A stretch of 64,000 bases of DNA from Tolypothrix sp. PCC 7910 (GCF_011769525.1 NZ_CP050440.1:6449501-6513500), one strand, 5' to 3'. Numbered from the stretch's first letter, positions 49,036 to 58,314 are shown. Made by a program: numbers and translations. Notes: generated by a model not told the origin, from the sequence alone.

Positions 49036-49164
49036 TCAAGATTTATATTGCCGTTCGCCACTTATTGTTCCCAAAATCACTGTGAGAGCAACCAAAGTGA
49101 AGAGAAAATAAATGTTAGGTTGAAAAATGCCAGTTTTAGAAATTAATTTTGTTGAGATAATCAC
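49036..49164 (-). CDS. Possible 42-residue single-span membrane protein
   Basis: A GTG-started minus-strand frame reads MIISTKLISKTGIFQPN, a hydrophobic span IYFLFTLVALTVILGTIS and then GERQYKS. It ends 37 nt upstream of the second giant kinase, on the same strand. There is no good Shine-Dalgarno. It could be a small membrane partner of the kinase or the tail of a decayed transporter. Low confidence. Confidence 0.3.
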   Translation of the reverse strand: MIISTKLISKTGIFQPNIYFLFTLVALTVILGTISGERQYKS

Positions 49165-49176
49165 AAACCAGCAATC

Positions 49177-50157
49177 ATGAAGTATCTTCAGGGAAAAGTA
49201 ACATTAGTCACGGGAGCCACCCGGGGTATTGGCAAAGGAATTGCTATTGGACTAGGTGAAGCAGGTGCGACTGTGTACATTACAGGGCGCAGCCTGAATA
49301 ACTCTAATGCTCAGGATGATATTGGGGGAAGTCTGAACGACACCAAATTAGCGGTTGAGGAGGCTGGTGGTGTCTGCATTCCTATCGCAGTAGATCACAG
49401 TGATGATGAGCAGGTGCGATCGCTTTTTCAACGCATCGAACAAGAACAAGATGGAAAGCTGGATCTGTTGGTAAATAATGTATTTTCAGGAGTCCCAGTC
49501 TTGAGAAAGCTGGATGATAAACCTTTTTGGGATTTTGATGCAAATCTGTGGGATGCTTGCAACAACGTTGGTTTGCGTAGCCATTATGTAGCAAGTATTT
49601 TTGCAGCCAGGATGATGGCTAAACGTCAACAAGGCTTAATTTGTACAATTTCCTCTTGGGGTGGGCTTTCCTATATTTTTGGTGCAGCCTATGGTGCGGG
49701 TAAAGCGGCGTGCGATCGCCTCGCCACAGATATGGCTGTTGAACTAAAACCCTATAATGTGGCTTCAATCTCCGTTTGGCCAGGGATTGTGGGTACAGAA
49801 CATATTAGCAGCATCGCCTCAGAAATGGCTGACAGCAAGTCAACTGACCCGAAAAAAGCAATGTTTAGCGATCGCTATAACTGGGAAACCCCCTTATTAA
49901 CAGGACGAGTCATTGCTAAACTAGCTAATGATTCAACCGTAATATCCCGTACAGGACATGTACATATTGTTGCCGAACTAGCCAAGCGATATGGAGTGGT
50001 AGATCAAGAAGGAAACCTACCTGTATCATTACGTTCTTTGCGGTTTCTGCTACCTATGGCATTACCGCAACTGAGAAAAAATTCCTGGCTGGTACCAGAT
50101 ATCAAAGTTCCTTGGTCACTGCTACTACTGAGTAGCCTCAGTTCCCCGAAAATTTAA
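49177..50157 (+). CDS. Short-chain dehydrogenase/reductase (DHRS1-like)
   Basis: 326 residues. Rossmann fold with VTLVTGATRGIGKGIA near the N-terminus, LLVNNVFSG, a catalytic Ser in ISSWGGLS and YGAGKAACD (YxxxK). The extension past 250 residues and the text AFGAYGAG-like region resemble the DHRS1 subgroup. An NAD(P)H-dependent oxidoreductase; substrate unknown. The C-terminal hydrophobic stretch (LLLLSSLSS) may touch a membrane. Divergent from the giant kinase. Confidence 0.88.
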   Translation: MKYLQGKVTLVTGATRGIGKGIAIGLGEAGATVYITGRSLNNSNAQDDIGGSLNDTKLAVEEAGGVCIPIAVDHSDDEQVRSLFQRIEQEQDGKLDLLVNNVFSGVPVLRKLDDKPFWDFDANLWDACNNVGLRSHYVASIFAARMMAKRQQGLICTISSWGGLSYIFGAAYGAGKAACDRLATDMAVELKPYNVASISVWPGIVGTEHISSIASEMADSKSTDPKKAMFSDRYNWETPLLTGRVIAKLANDSTVISRTGHVHIVAELAKRYGVVDQEGNLPVSLRSLRFLLPMALPQLRKNSWLVPDIKVPWSLLLLSSLSSPKI

Positions 50158-50189
50158 CAAAAAATATGTTAGGTAGGGTGATTTACTTA

Positions 50190-50222
50190 ATCCAAAATCC
50201 AAAATCCAAAATCTAAAATCGT
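50190..50222. repeat. CCAAAAT heptamer tandem repeat
   Basis: Four units of CCAAAAT or CTAAAAT between the convergent SDR and universal stress protein genes. Confidence 0.8.
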
Positions 50223-50223
50223 A

Positions 50224-51105
50224 TCAGCTTCCAGGGAATGGGAAAAAGATTACAGGGTACCAGCTTTGACGTAATATTTCACCTGCAAAACTAGAAATCA
50301 ACCATTCCTGGAGTTTACCTATAGTTTCGGAAGACACAGCAATTGCACTAATATCTGCCATAAAAGCTGTTTCTAAAATCTGATTTACAGGGTTTCCTTC
50401 CCTAACTTCTGTTTTTACTTGTAAATTTACTCCTTCCAAATCAGCTTTAATTTGAGATAGAGTTGCTTGCGCTTGCTGTGGCAAAATTTTTGGTGGTCTT
50501 TCTTGACGACCAGAATTATCTATTACCCAAGAAAGCTGACATTTTTGCAGAAATTTACCAGGCTGTTTCTCTGCTAATTGTTTTACCTTTTTTACTAAGT
50601 AATTCGCCGACTGATTATCGTTATAAGGAAGTAGTAAAGAACGAAAAAGATGCTGACAACGTAATGTTAATTCCTCGCTAGTATAGGCAGATATTAACTG
50701 AGGACGTAAGACTAATAAAGGAATTTTGGTTTGGTGGGATAAGTCAGACATCGTACTTCCCACTAATTTTTCTGTGAATAAGCTGCGACTTTGAGAACCT
50801 AAAATAATCAGTTCAGACTGATTATTTTGCGCTACTTTCAGGATTTTCTCTACTGGCTTTCCTGATTGAACTTCTATTTTTACTTCTACATTTGAATTAT
50901 TGTCACCAACTGCTGCGGCTAATCGGGTTTGCGCTGCTTCGATGTTCTCTGTATCCACTCTTGGAATAGCGCCTTTTTCCCAAATTGGTACAACGTGCAG
51001 AAATACAATTTGCTTTATTCCTGCTAGCCCGAGGCTAGAAACAAAATGTGCCAAACGGTGCAAACCATCAGCAAAATCTGTAGAAATTAAAACTCTTTCA
51101 AACAT
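50224..51105 (-). CDS. Tandem universal stress protein
   Basis: 293 residues from the ATG of MFERVLISTDFADGLH, where the Usp fold starts; a frame 57 nt longer exists but adds non-conserved residues. First UspA domain about 1-145, with the ATP-binding end ILGSQSRSLFTEKLVGSTMS. The second half (about 160-290) looks like a second, more diverged Usp domain with VREGNPVNQIL. Cytosolic. Role in stress survival is inferred from the family only. Not part of an operon. Confidence 0.85.
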   Translation of the reverse strand: MFERVLISTDFADGLHRLAHFVSSLGLAGIKQIVFLHVVPIWEKGAIPRVDTENIEAAQTRLAAAVGDNNSNVEVKIEVQSGKPVEKILKVAQNNQSELIILGSQSRSLFTEKLVGSTMSDLSHQTKIPLLVLRPQLISAYTSEELTLRCQHLFRSLLLPYNDNQSANYLVKKVKQLAEKQPGKFLQKCQLSWVIDNSGRQERPPKILPQQAQATLSQIKADLEGVNLQVKTEVREGNPVNQILETAFMADISAIAVSSETIGKLQEWLISSFAGEILRQSWYPVIFFPFPGS

Positions 51106-51187
51106 AAATAATTTAATACAACTAAGTTTTCTGTATTCTACTTTGGCACTACAGCAATCCACTTTAATTTTTGGAAATACTTATTTA

Positions 51188-51319
51188 TGCCAATTCAAAT
51201 AATGTTGGCGACAGATAAATTCTTTGTAAGGGCACGGCATCCAAAATCTTTTGGCATATCAAATATCTTACTGGTGCCGTGCCCCTACTTATGTGTCGCG
51301 TTCTTTTTTCAAAATTGTA
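51188..51319. repeat. Palindromic MITE-like element, copy A (full)
   Basis: Outer arms: CCAATTCAAATAATG at about 51190 against the right end TTTTTTCAAAATTGTA. Inner arms: GTAAGGGCACGGCA (51226-51239) against GGTGCCGTGCCCCTAC (51273-51288). A nested CCAAAATCTTTTGG hairpin lies at 51241-51254. Related copies lie at 55151-55248 and 56908-56968. Confidence 0.7.
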
Positions 51320-51409
51320 TTAGAGAGGCATAGGAAAGCCTCTATGAAAAATATTTCACCGCCATACGTGAAAATTGGACTAGAATTTTTACTTAGGACT
51401 CAGCACTGG

Positions 51410-53191
51410 TTAAGTAGCAGTTGCACCTAACTGGAGAGCATAAAGGTTAGCGTAGACACCTTGTTTGGCGATTAGTTCTGCATGAGTTCCCCGCTCGACA
51501 ATTTGTCCTTGCTGAATGACTAACACCTGGGAAGCCTGAGTTACAGTACTGAGACGGTGAGCAATGACAAAGCTGGTACGCCCTTGCAGCAAGCGTGCGA
51601 TCGCACTTTGTACGAGTGCTTCGGTGCGGGTATCGATACTGCTGGTAGCTTCATCAAGTATCAAAATTCGCGGGTTAATTAATATTGCACGGGCAATACT
51701 AATTAGTTGGCGCTGTCCCTGGCTGAGAGGCGCACCCCGTTCGCCTAATTGAGTTGAATAACCCTGGGGTAATGAGGTGATGAACTCATGCACATTTGCC
51801 CTTTGCGCCGCAGCTTCGATATCTGCTTGGGTAGCATTAGGAACACCAAAGGCAATATTTTCCGCTACAGTACCGCTAAATAAAATATTATCTTGCAGGA
51901 CAATGCCAATTTGACGGCGCAAACTAGCTTGGGTCACACTCCGCACATCAATTTCATCAATTTTGACTGCGCCATCAGAGACATCATAAAAGCGCAATAT
52001 TAAGTTAATAATGGTGGTTTTACCTGAGCCAGTAGGGCCGACTAAGGCGATCATCTGCCCAGGATAGGCGTGTAAATTTACACCTTTAAGCACCAGTTGG
52101 TCTAGGTTATAGCCAAATTTGACATCCTCAAAAGTCACCTCGCCTTGAATTGGTGGCATTTCAATGGCATCGGGTGCATCATTGAGTTGCGATGGCTCAT
52201 CTAAAAGGAGGAAAATTCGCTCTAATCCGGCAAATGCAGACTGAGCTTGAGTGTAAAACTGGCTAAGAATTTGAATAGGGCGGAAAAACTGCTGTACATA
52301 AAGTAAAAAGGAAGTCACTACACCCACAGTTGCGCCGCCAGTGACAGCTAGGTAGCCACCATAAGCTAGAACACCTGCGGTTGCTAGGGTATTGAGAAAA
52401 TCAATTGATGGTAAAAATGCCGCAGTAATAGCTACAGCTTCGACATTGGCATCCCGATTAGCGGCGTTGAGAATGTCGAATTCGGCAATATTTAGATGTA
52501 CACGATTAAATGCTTGTGCTTCCCGTACACTACCGATATCTTCTTCCAATTTGGCGGAAAGTTCGCCGATGGTTTGCCTGGTGACGCGAAATCTCGCTCT
52601 TGCCCAACGTGCAAACAAGCTGGTAGTTAAAATCATCAATGGTACAACTAGGTTGCTCAACAAGCCGAGTTGCAGATTGATTGTCAGCATGGCAATCACA
52701 ATGCCCACCAAACTGAAAATGTTGCCTAGCATTTGGGCGATTGTTTGACCAAATGCCTGATTGACAGTGTTGACATCGTTTAGCAGACGGCTCATTAAAT
52801 CGCCAGCTTCACTGCGGTCAAAAAAGCTCAGTGGTAAACTCTGAATTTTGGTGAAAATATCTTGTCGCAGTTGAGCCAGCAAGCGCTGCATAATCCAGCC
52901 AACTCGCATAATTTGCCCGCGAATTGCCCAGACACCAAGGGCATAAATTAGCCCTAGTAAGACTAATAGCAGCAGCAATCCCTGCAAATTACCTTGTGCA
53001 ATTAGATGATCGACTGACCAGCCAAGTAAAAATGGCCCGATCGCCTGGGTTGATGCACCAATGAGAACTAATGTCAAGGCGATGGGAATTTCTTTGCGAT
53101 AAGGTCGCAAGTATTGTAAAAAACGCCGTAAGGTTGAGAGTTGATTACTTGCTTGTTGTTCGGGCGCAACAACCGGGCCAATACCTCTCAT
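51410..53191 (-). CDS. ABC exporter half-transporter with the catalytic glutamate
   Basis: 593 residues: six-helix ABC exporter membrane domain (about 35-325) followed by the ATPase domain. Walker A GPTGSGKT (K391), Walker B with catalytic E514 (ILDEATSS) and H-loop H545 (VIAHRLST) are intact, but its signature is LSQGQ (489-493) instead of LSGGQ. Its start overlaps the end of the upstream half-transporter by 4 nt (ATGA), so the two are made together and most likely form one heterodimer in the cytoplasmic membrane. Substrate unknown: lipid, drug or peptide export are all possible. Confidence 0.92.
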   Translation of the reverse strand: MRGIGPVVAPEQQASNQLSTLRRFLQYLRPYRKEIPIALTLVLIGASTQAIGPFLLGWSVDHLIAQGNLQGLLLLLVLLGLIYALGVWAIRGQIMRVGWIMQRLLAQLRQDIFTKIQSLPLSFFDRSEAGDLMSRLLNDVNTVNQAFGQTIAQMLGNIFSLVGIVIAMLTINLQLGLLSNLVVPLMILTTSLFARWARARFRVTRQTIGELSAKLEEDIGSVREAQAFNRVHLNIAEFDILNAANRDANVEAVAITAAFLPSIDFLNTLATAGVLAYGGYLAVTGGATVGVVTSFLLYVQQFFRPIQILSQFYTQAQSAFAGLERIFLLLDEPSQLNDAPDAIEMPPIQGEVTFEDVKFGYNLDQLVLKGVNLHAYPGQMIALVGPTGSGKTTIINLILRFYDVSDGAVKIDEIDVRSVTQASLRRQIGIVLQDNILFSGTVAENIAFGVPNATQADIEAAAQRANVHEFITSLPQGYSTQLGERGAPLSQGQRQLISIARAILINPRILILDEATSSIDTRTEALVQSAIARLLQGRTSFVIAHRLSTVTQASQVLVIQQGQIVERGTHAELIAKQGVYANLYALQLGATAT

Positions 53192-54930
53192 TTGTTCTCC
53201 TTTGCCTTAACTTGAGATTCCAAAATTGCACCGTAAAGCGGGCTGGTTTGCATCAATTGTTCGTGGGTTCCTTGCGCTACCAACCTTCCTTTATCAATCA
53301 ACAAAATGCGATCGGCATTCTTGACTGTACTTATGCGTTGAGCCACAACAAAGGTGACACAAGCTTTGCGACGCATTAAGTTATCGAGTTCTGCTTGGAT
53401 TTGCGCCGCAGTTTTGGCATCTACAGCCGAGGTACTGTCATCCAAAATCAGAATACTGTAATCGGTGAGTAGGGTACGGGCGATCGCAATTCGTTGCTTT
53501 TGTCCTCCCGATAAACCGATACCCCTCTCCCCGACAATCGTCTCGTAGCCATCGGGTAAACCATCGATAAAATCATGGATTTGGGCAGTTTTTGCAGCTT
53601 CAATGACTTCTGCTAATGGGGCGTTGGGTTTGGCGTAAGCGATATTCTCGCGGAGAGTACCAGAAAATAATGTGGTTTCTTGAAAGACAATGCCAATATG
53701 TGATCTCAGGCTTTTGAGGGTAAAATCTCGCACATCTCGCCCATCAATCCGAATTGCGCCATTGGTGACATCGTAAAAGCGGGGAATCAAGTTCATCACG
53801 GTGCTTTTACCGGAACCTGTCATTCCCAAAACAGCGATCAGTTCTTTCGGCTTGGTTTCAAAAGAAACATCCTTCAGGGCTTCGCTTGTAGCGCCAGGAT
53901 AACGAAAAGAGACGTTTTCAAAGGTGATTCTACCACCACAAGTTTTAAAATCAATCGCATCGGGGCGATCGCGAATTTCCACGGCTGCGTCTACCACTTC
54001 ATAAACTCGCTGTGCTGAAGCCGCAGCTTGAGCGATCGCAGGTGCAGCAAACCCAATTAATAAAATTGGTTGCAGTACCAGAACTAAATATGAGTTAAAA
54101 GCTACCAGTTCCCCAATAGAGAACCTCTGCCCAATTACCTGCGCCCCCCCATAGCCAAAAACTGCTAGAGTCACTAAATTACTCAGCAAAAAGATAAACG
54201 GGAAGGTATTGTGGATAGCATCAATAGTCCTCATGTTAGCTTTGACCAGGGCATTATTGAGTCCCGTGTAACGTGACCTTTCCGCCGACTCGCGCACAAA
54301 GGCTTTAACTACCCTAATCCCCACCAAATTTTCTTGTAATACGGCATTTAGGTCACCCAGTTGTTGTTGTATCTGACCAAATAACCGGTCATTGCGGCTA
54401 ATAAATCGTGCCATTAACCATCCTGAGATTGGCACAACTGTTAAAGTAATTAATGCCAATCGCCAATTCATGATCAGCAGAACTACCGCAATCGTCACCA
54501 ATGTCACCACTGCACCAATGACTTGAATTAAACTAGTGCCAACAAAGGTGCGGATTTGTTCAATATCGCTGGTAACGCGAGTTAATAGTTGCGAAGTTTG
54601 CGCCTTGTCGTGATAGCTAAAACTGAGATTTTGAATTTTGCTGAAAATCTTATTGCGTAAATCATAGGCTACACCTTGAGAAGCCGCTTCCGCCCAATAG
54701 CTTTGTCCAAAATTAAACAAACCCCGAGCGATCGCCGCAACTACCATCCATGCAGCACTATAAAGCACTATTTGTAAATTTTGCTGGACAATACCTCCAT
54801 CAATTCCCCAGCGAAATAATTGGGGGGTAATTGCATTCGCAACTGTCAAAAGTAAGAGACTTAATAAAGCTCCTAAGGAAATCCATCGATAATTTCTTAA
54901 GCTAACCAAAACACGTTGGATTGCTTGCAT
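53188..54930 (-). CDS. ABC exporter half-transporter with a degenerate ATP site
   Basis: 580 residues from the ATG of MQAIQRVLVSLRNYRW; a TTG 36 nt upstream is also open. Six membrane helices (about 10-310), then the ATPase domain: Walker A GMTGSGKS (K375), signature LSGGQ (473-477). The residue after Walker B is D498 (ILDDSTSAVD) rather than Glu, and the H-loop has Q531 (VAQRIST) rather than His. These changes are typical of the non-hydrolytic site in heterodimeric exporters such as TM287/288. It is transcribed first, directly before its partner. Confidence 0.92.
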   Translation of the reverse strand: MQAIQRVLVSLRNYRWISLGALLSLLLLTVANAITPQLFRWGIDGGIVQQNLQIVLYSAAWMVVAAIARGLFNFGQSYWAEAASQGVAYDLRNKIFSKIQNLSFSYHDKAQTSQLLTRVTSDIEQIRTFVGTSLIQVIGAVVTLVTIAVVLLIMNWRLALITLTVVPISGWLMARFISRNDRLFGQIQQQLGDLNAVLQENLVGIRVVKAFVRESAERSRYTGLNNALVKANMRTIDAIHNTFPFIFLLSNLVTLAVFGYGGAQVIGQRFSIGELVAFNSYLVLVLQPILLIGFAAPAIAQAAASAQRVYEVVDAAVEIRDRPDAIDFKTCGGRITFENVSFRYPGATSEALKDVSFETKPKELIAVLGMTGSGKSTVMNLIPRFYDVTNGAIRIDGRDVRDFTLKSLRSHIGIVFQETTLFSGTLRENIAYAKPNAPLAEVIEAAKTAQIHDFIDGLPDGYETIVGERGIGLSGGQKQRIAIARTLLTDYSILILDDSTSAVDAKTAAQIQAELDNLMRRKACVTFVVAQRISTVKNADRILLIDKGRLVAQGTHEQLMQTSPLYGAILESQVKAKENK

Positions 54931-54966
54931 TGACGAATTTTCTGTGAGTTCTGATTGTGGTAGCAA

Positions 54967-55351
54967 TTAAATTCACCCTGGTATCTTTTAAAGATTATCT
55001 CGCATATTGAATACTCATGCTGAGGTTGATTATCTATAAAGGGTGAATATTATATTGGCTATGAAATTATGTAATTAAATATGTTTGATTGTTTATTTTT
55101 TTGTAAAATTGCTTAATAGATAAATATTATGTAGCTTGAAATAGTAAATATACAAATTAGAAAAAAGAATGCGACAGATTGTAGGGGCACGGCACTGCCT
55201 TGCCCTCTAGATTGTATTGATGTGTCACAAACATTATTTGATTTTGTAGAAACCTTAACCACACGAAAAGCTTTAGTCTGATGCGTTAGCGATAGCGTAA
55301 CGCATCCTACTATGTGGAATTGAAAGCTTCAAAATAATTCCTATTTACGAA
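54967..55351. other. 385-nt spacer holding a MITE-like element
   Basis: Contains MITE-like copy B (55151-55248) and an inverted repeat with GATGCGTTAGC/GCGTAACGCATC at about 55281-55308. The rest is AT-rich, without any gene. It serves as upstream region for the ABC pair. Confidence 0.5.
55151..55248. repeat. Palindromic MITE-like element, copy B
   Basis: 98 nt. Left end TACAAATTAGAAAAAAGAAT with GCGACA, then GTAGGGGCACGGCA; right end TGTGTCACAAACATTATTTG and ATTTTGTA. The two ends are imperfect reverse complements. Relative to copies A and C parts are in inverted orientation. Confidence 0.65.
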
Positions 55352-56452
55352 TTACAAATTCTCCAAAACTACTGGGCGCAATCTTCCTTCTACTTCTACA
55401 TGAGGAAAATTGGCATCAAAAGTTAAATTTTCCAATTTACCATCTTCAAGAATTACAAAAGTATCTTCAATCTTGGCCCCTGGTAAACTGGGATTCCAAG
55501 CAACAGCCATGTTTTGTGCCAAAGTATCGCTAGTATTAGGATTAGCTACTATTTCTCTTGCTAAATATCCTGTCGTTCCACCTTGATGATGTTCGCGAAT
55601 TGCATTAGGAAATCCGTGCTGTTGATAAGTTTTTGCTAAAGTCTCATAAACTGTATTCAGCGGTTTTCCTGGTTGGCATAAATTTAACACTGAGGCTTCA
55701 ATTTCGCGGATATGTTGGTGCAATTTAGCCTGTGCTTCTGGGCGTTTACCAAAACAGACAAATCGTGTGAGATTTGCATATAATCCATAGCCACGCGCAC
55801 AAAAAACCATCATTGCTTCTTTGCCAATTTCTTCTTTTGTCGCCGTCGCATGGCGATATAAAGGTAAACGTCTTTCTCCCGCAACGAGTGTCAGCGCTGG
55901 ATGTAAACCCCTAGCCCACAAAGCTTCTGCACCCGCACCCGCTAATTGATATTCTGTCCAAGTAGGTTGGGCAACTTTTAGTACTTCTGTCATTGCTTCG
56001 CTGGCTTTACGCCCTACTTGGCGGTAACGTTCAATTTCTGTGGGTAACAGTACGCGTTTATGATTTATTAAAGAAGTGGGTAATTGTTTTTCAACATGGG
56101 AGAGAGAGCGATCGCTTAAAACCATACCCCCACTTGTAGCATCGCGGACAAAAGCTTCACGGGCGTTAATATCAGCCCAAGGGTTAATGTGCAGCTTAAA
56201 ATTAGTTGGTAATTCTTCATCCTGTAAACGCTGGGCTTCTATTTCATCTGTAAGTACCCATGCATCTTGTGCTGTTACTAAAACTTCTGCAACCCCTGTT
56301 TCCGCAGTTAGTAGCACAGTGTTGGAACCGCCAGCCGTCGCCCAAGCAAACCAATCTGTTCCACGTAAACGCAATCCTTGCGCTTCAGTTTCATTAAGGG
56401 TTTGGCGGATTAATTCTAACTTAAGGGAAATTTCCTGATTCACTGAATTCAT
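55352..56452 (-). CDS. M24 family (aminopeptidase P-like) protein lacking metal ligands
   Basis: 366 residues from the ATG of MNSVNQEISLKLELIR, preceded by AAGGAAG at good spacing; a longer frame adds 20 unlike residues. Creatinase-like N domain (about 10-150), then a pita-bread fold (about 155-345). In true peptidases two Asp ligands lie 11 apart in DxGxxxxGYxxDxTR. Here the block is MVFCARGYGLYANLTRF, with Val at the first position and N227 at the second; the HGxGH part reads EHHQGGTTGY. Only the last Glu (KIEDTFVIL) seems kept. So it is probably not a metallopeptidase; a binding or other enzymatic role is open. Confidence 0.8.
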   Translation of the reverse strand: MNSVNQEISLKLELIRQTLNETEAQGLRLRGTDWFAWATAGGSNTVLLTAETGVAEVLVTAQDAWVLTDEIEAQRLQDEELPTNFKLHINPWADINAREAFVRDATSGGMVLSDRSLSHVEKQLPTSLINHKRVLLPTEIERYRQVGRKASEAMTEVLKVAQPTWTEYQLAGAGAEALWARGLHPALTLVAGERRLPLYRHATATKEEIGKEAMMVFCARGYGLYANLTRFVCFGKRPEAQAKLHQHIREIEASVLNLCQPGKPLNTVYETLAKTYQQHGFPNAIREHHQGGTTGYLAREIVANPNTSDTLAQNMAVAWNPSLPGAKIEDTFVILEDGKLENLTFDANFPHVEVEGRLRPVVLENL

Positions 56453-56784
56453 CACTACTTCCTTACCCCTACTTGCATTCCAAGGGTGCAAACACCAACG
56501 CCCGTACCACAATGCATACGGAAGTTATATCAACTCAAATTTCCAACTTAGCAAAGCCAGATATAACAAGGCTTTAGGCTTTGTATCTGCCGCATTCTTA
56601 TTTCAAATCGGTATTACCTCGGATTTAAGCGAATTGTTACTACAAAAACCTCAACCCTAAGACTGAGGGAATTGATAGCCATTGAAAAGAGGGAGTGAAA
56701 AGTTGCTACAGGGTACGCGAAACACGGAAACTTCAACCCTGAAGTTAATTCCGGGAACCCTGAACTAGTTAACTCAACAAAAAA

Positions 56785-56860
56785 ACAGAACAATAATTTT
56801 GGAGGGGGTTTGGGGGACGCAACCGTCACCCAATCGGGGGTTTGGGGGATTCTCCCCCAA
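56785..56860. repeat. G-rich dispersed repeat (inverted match at 63446-63492)
   Basis: CAATAATTTTGGAGGGGGTT followed by TGGGGG, then TGGGGGATTCTCCCCCAA. The last part is itself a small hairpin (TTGGGGGA/TCCCCCAA type). The reverse complement of the same text occurs at 63446-63492. Confidence 0.75.
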
Positions 56861-56907
56861 TGCTGCTGGCTTTTTTAATCAGTGACAAATCAATCGCTAA
56901 TGAACTT

Positions 56908-56968
56908 ATACCAATTCAAATAATGTTTGCATCAATATATTCTAGAGGGCAAGGCATTGCCTTACCCT
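56908..56968. repeat. MITE-like element, copy C (partial)
   Basis: ATACCAATTCAAATAATGTT at the left, then TCTAGAGGGCAAGGCATTGC. The right half is missing. Same family as copies A and B. Confidence 0.6.
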
Positions 56969-57002
56969 GAAAATTATCAGTAGCTAAACTTGAAGATTAA
57001 TC

Positions 57003-57839
57003 ATGACTAATTACACTCTACAAGCAAGCCGTGAATGGTGGTCACAAAGATGGCTCGATTTATTAGATTCCTATCGCTTTAAAAAACGTTTAGAACGTGC
57101 GAGAAACTATTCTCGTCAAGGAAATGTTCTCAGCATTGAGTTTAAAGGTGCAAAGGTATTAGCTAGGGTACAAGGTAGCGAACCAGAACCTTATAAAGTT
57201 TCTCTTTCCTTAGACCCCTTTAGCGATGAAGAATGGGGTTATGTAATTGAAACTATGTCTAAAAAGGCAATTTTTGCCGCTAAGTTATTAGCCGGAGAAA
57301 TGCCCCAAAATATTGAAGAAGTGTTTACGGCTAATGGACTTTCCTTATTTCCCTTTACCTTATCAGATGTCCGCAGTAAATGCTCTTGTCCTGATAAAGC
57401 GAATCCTTGTAAACACGTAGGTGCAGTGTATTATCAGTTAGGCGATCGCTTCAGCGAAGACCCGTTTGTATTATTTAAATTGCGCGGACGTACCAAAGAG
57501 CAAATTATCAGCGATTTACGCCAATTACGTAGCGCTAAAATTGAGGGTTCATCAACAGAAATATCTGATATTCAACAGCCAGTTACTAGTCATCAAAATA
57601 CAATTAAATTTGATTCATTCTGGCAGTACAATGAACCCCTTGATTCTTCTTTAGTCGTAATTGCACCAAGTGGTAGCGAGACTGTATTAGATGTATTAGG
57701 CCCAATTCCCTTAGGTAAAGAAGAGGAGAATGTAGGTAATTTGACCTCTGGCGATGTGGTAATGAAATATTTGCAGACAGTTTACCAAGATGTTAGACAA
57801 AAGGCGGTTTTAGCTGCCATGAATGTGGGAGGGGCTTAA
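57003..57839 (+). CDS. SWIM zinc-finger protein
   Basis: 278 residues. The SWIM motif CxCxnCxH is C127, C129, C136 and H138 in SKCSCPDKANPCKHVGAVYY. It binds zinc and serves DNA or protein contact. The N-terminal part (WWSQRWLDLLDSYRFKKRLE) is the usual start of the cyanobacterial SWIM family whose members often lie beside SNF2-type helicases. No helicase gene is in view here. Soluble, no signal peptide. Function not defined. Confidence 0.87.
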   Translation: MTNYTLQASREWWSQRWLDLLDSYRFKKRLERARNYSRQGNVLSIEFKGAKVLARVQGSEPEPYKVSLSLDPFSDEEWGYVIETMSKKAIFAAKLLAGEMPQNIEEVFTANGLSLFPFTLSDVRSKCSCPDKANPCKHVGAVYYQLGDRFSEDPFVLFKLRGRTKEQIISDLRQLRSAKIEGSSTEISDIQQPVTSHQNTIKFDSFWQYNEPLDSSLVVIAPSGSETVLDVLGPIPLGKEEENVGNLTSGDVVMKYLQTVYQDVRQKAVLAAMNVGGA

Positions 57840-58314
57840 TACAGCATTCTTCAATCGAGCTTCAAAATGGGCAGGGGGCATTGGGCATAGGCAAGAGAGA
57901 TTTTTATGCTTGGTGGTGAAATTTTTTCATTGGGACTGCCTCCTGCCTTATTTTCAAGTGAGCTAATCATGGGAAACACCCACACCCAACCATGAAAATC
58001 TGCCGTTCCCATGACGATAGTAGCCTCTCCTGTCGGAGACGCTACACGTAGCTTGCTTCCCAAAAGGGGTACAAATAGGGGAACCCGCCTACAGCACTGT
58101 ATCCCCAATGCCCCATCCCCAATGCCCCATGCCCCACTACTGATAAAATGCGGATAGTGCGTTATACTTCGTTAACGCCCCTATAATAACCACAGGGGTG
58201 ATTTTGGTTGATAAGTTTTCACCTCAGAAACCGAAAAATAATTTTATATTCGGGGTTGTATTTATTACAAGTGGTTCAATGGTATAAATTGCAGAGTAAT
58301 CTGGTCAAACCCAC
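57840..58314. other. 475-nt spacer with repeats
   Basis: Holds a stem CATGGGAA/TTCCCATG (57967-58013), a dispersed CGTAGCTTGCTTCCC-type repeat at about 58045, CCCCAATG/CCCCATG heptamers at 58098-58137 and short inverted repeats (GCGTTA/TAACGC; CCCCT/AGGGG) at 58155-58200. No gene seen. Confidence 0.5.

Larger units (their letters stand above)
56453..57002. other. 550-nt spacer with dispersed repeats
   Basis: Holds a G-rich repeat (56785-56860) and half of a MITE-like element (56908-56968). No gene seen. It is the upstream region for both the M24 gene and the SWIM gene. Confidence 0.5.

Noticed and set aside
57851-58108. Minus-strand 85-codon frame downstream of the SWIM gene
   Set aside because: It lies in dispersed repeats and heptamers and has no protein-like features.
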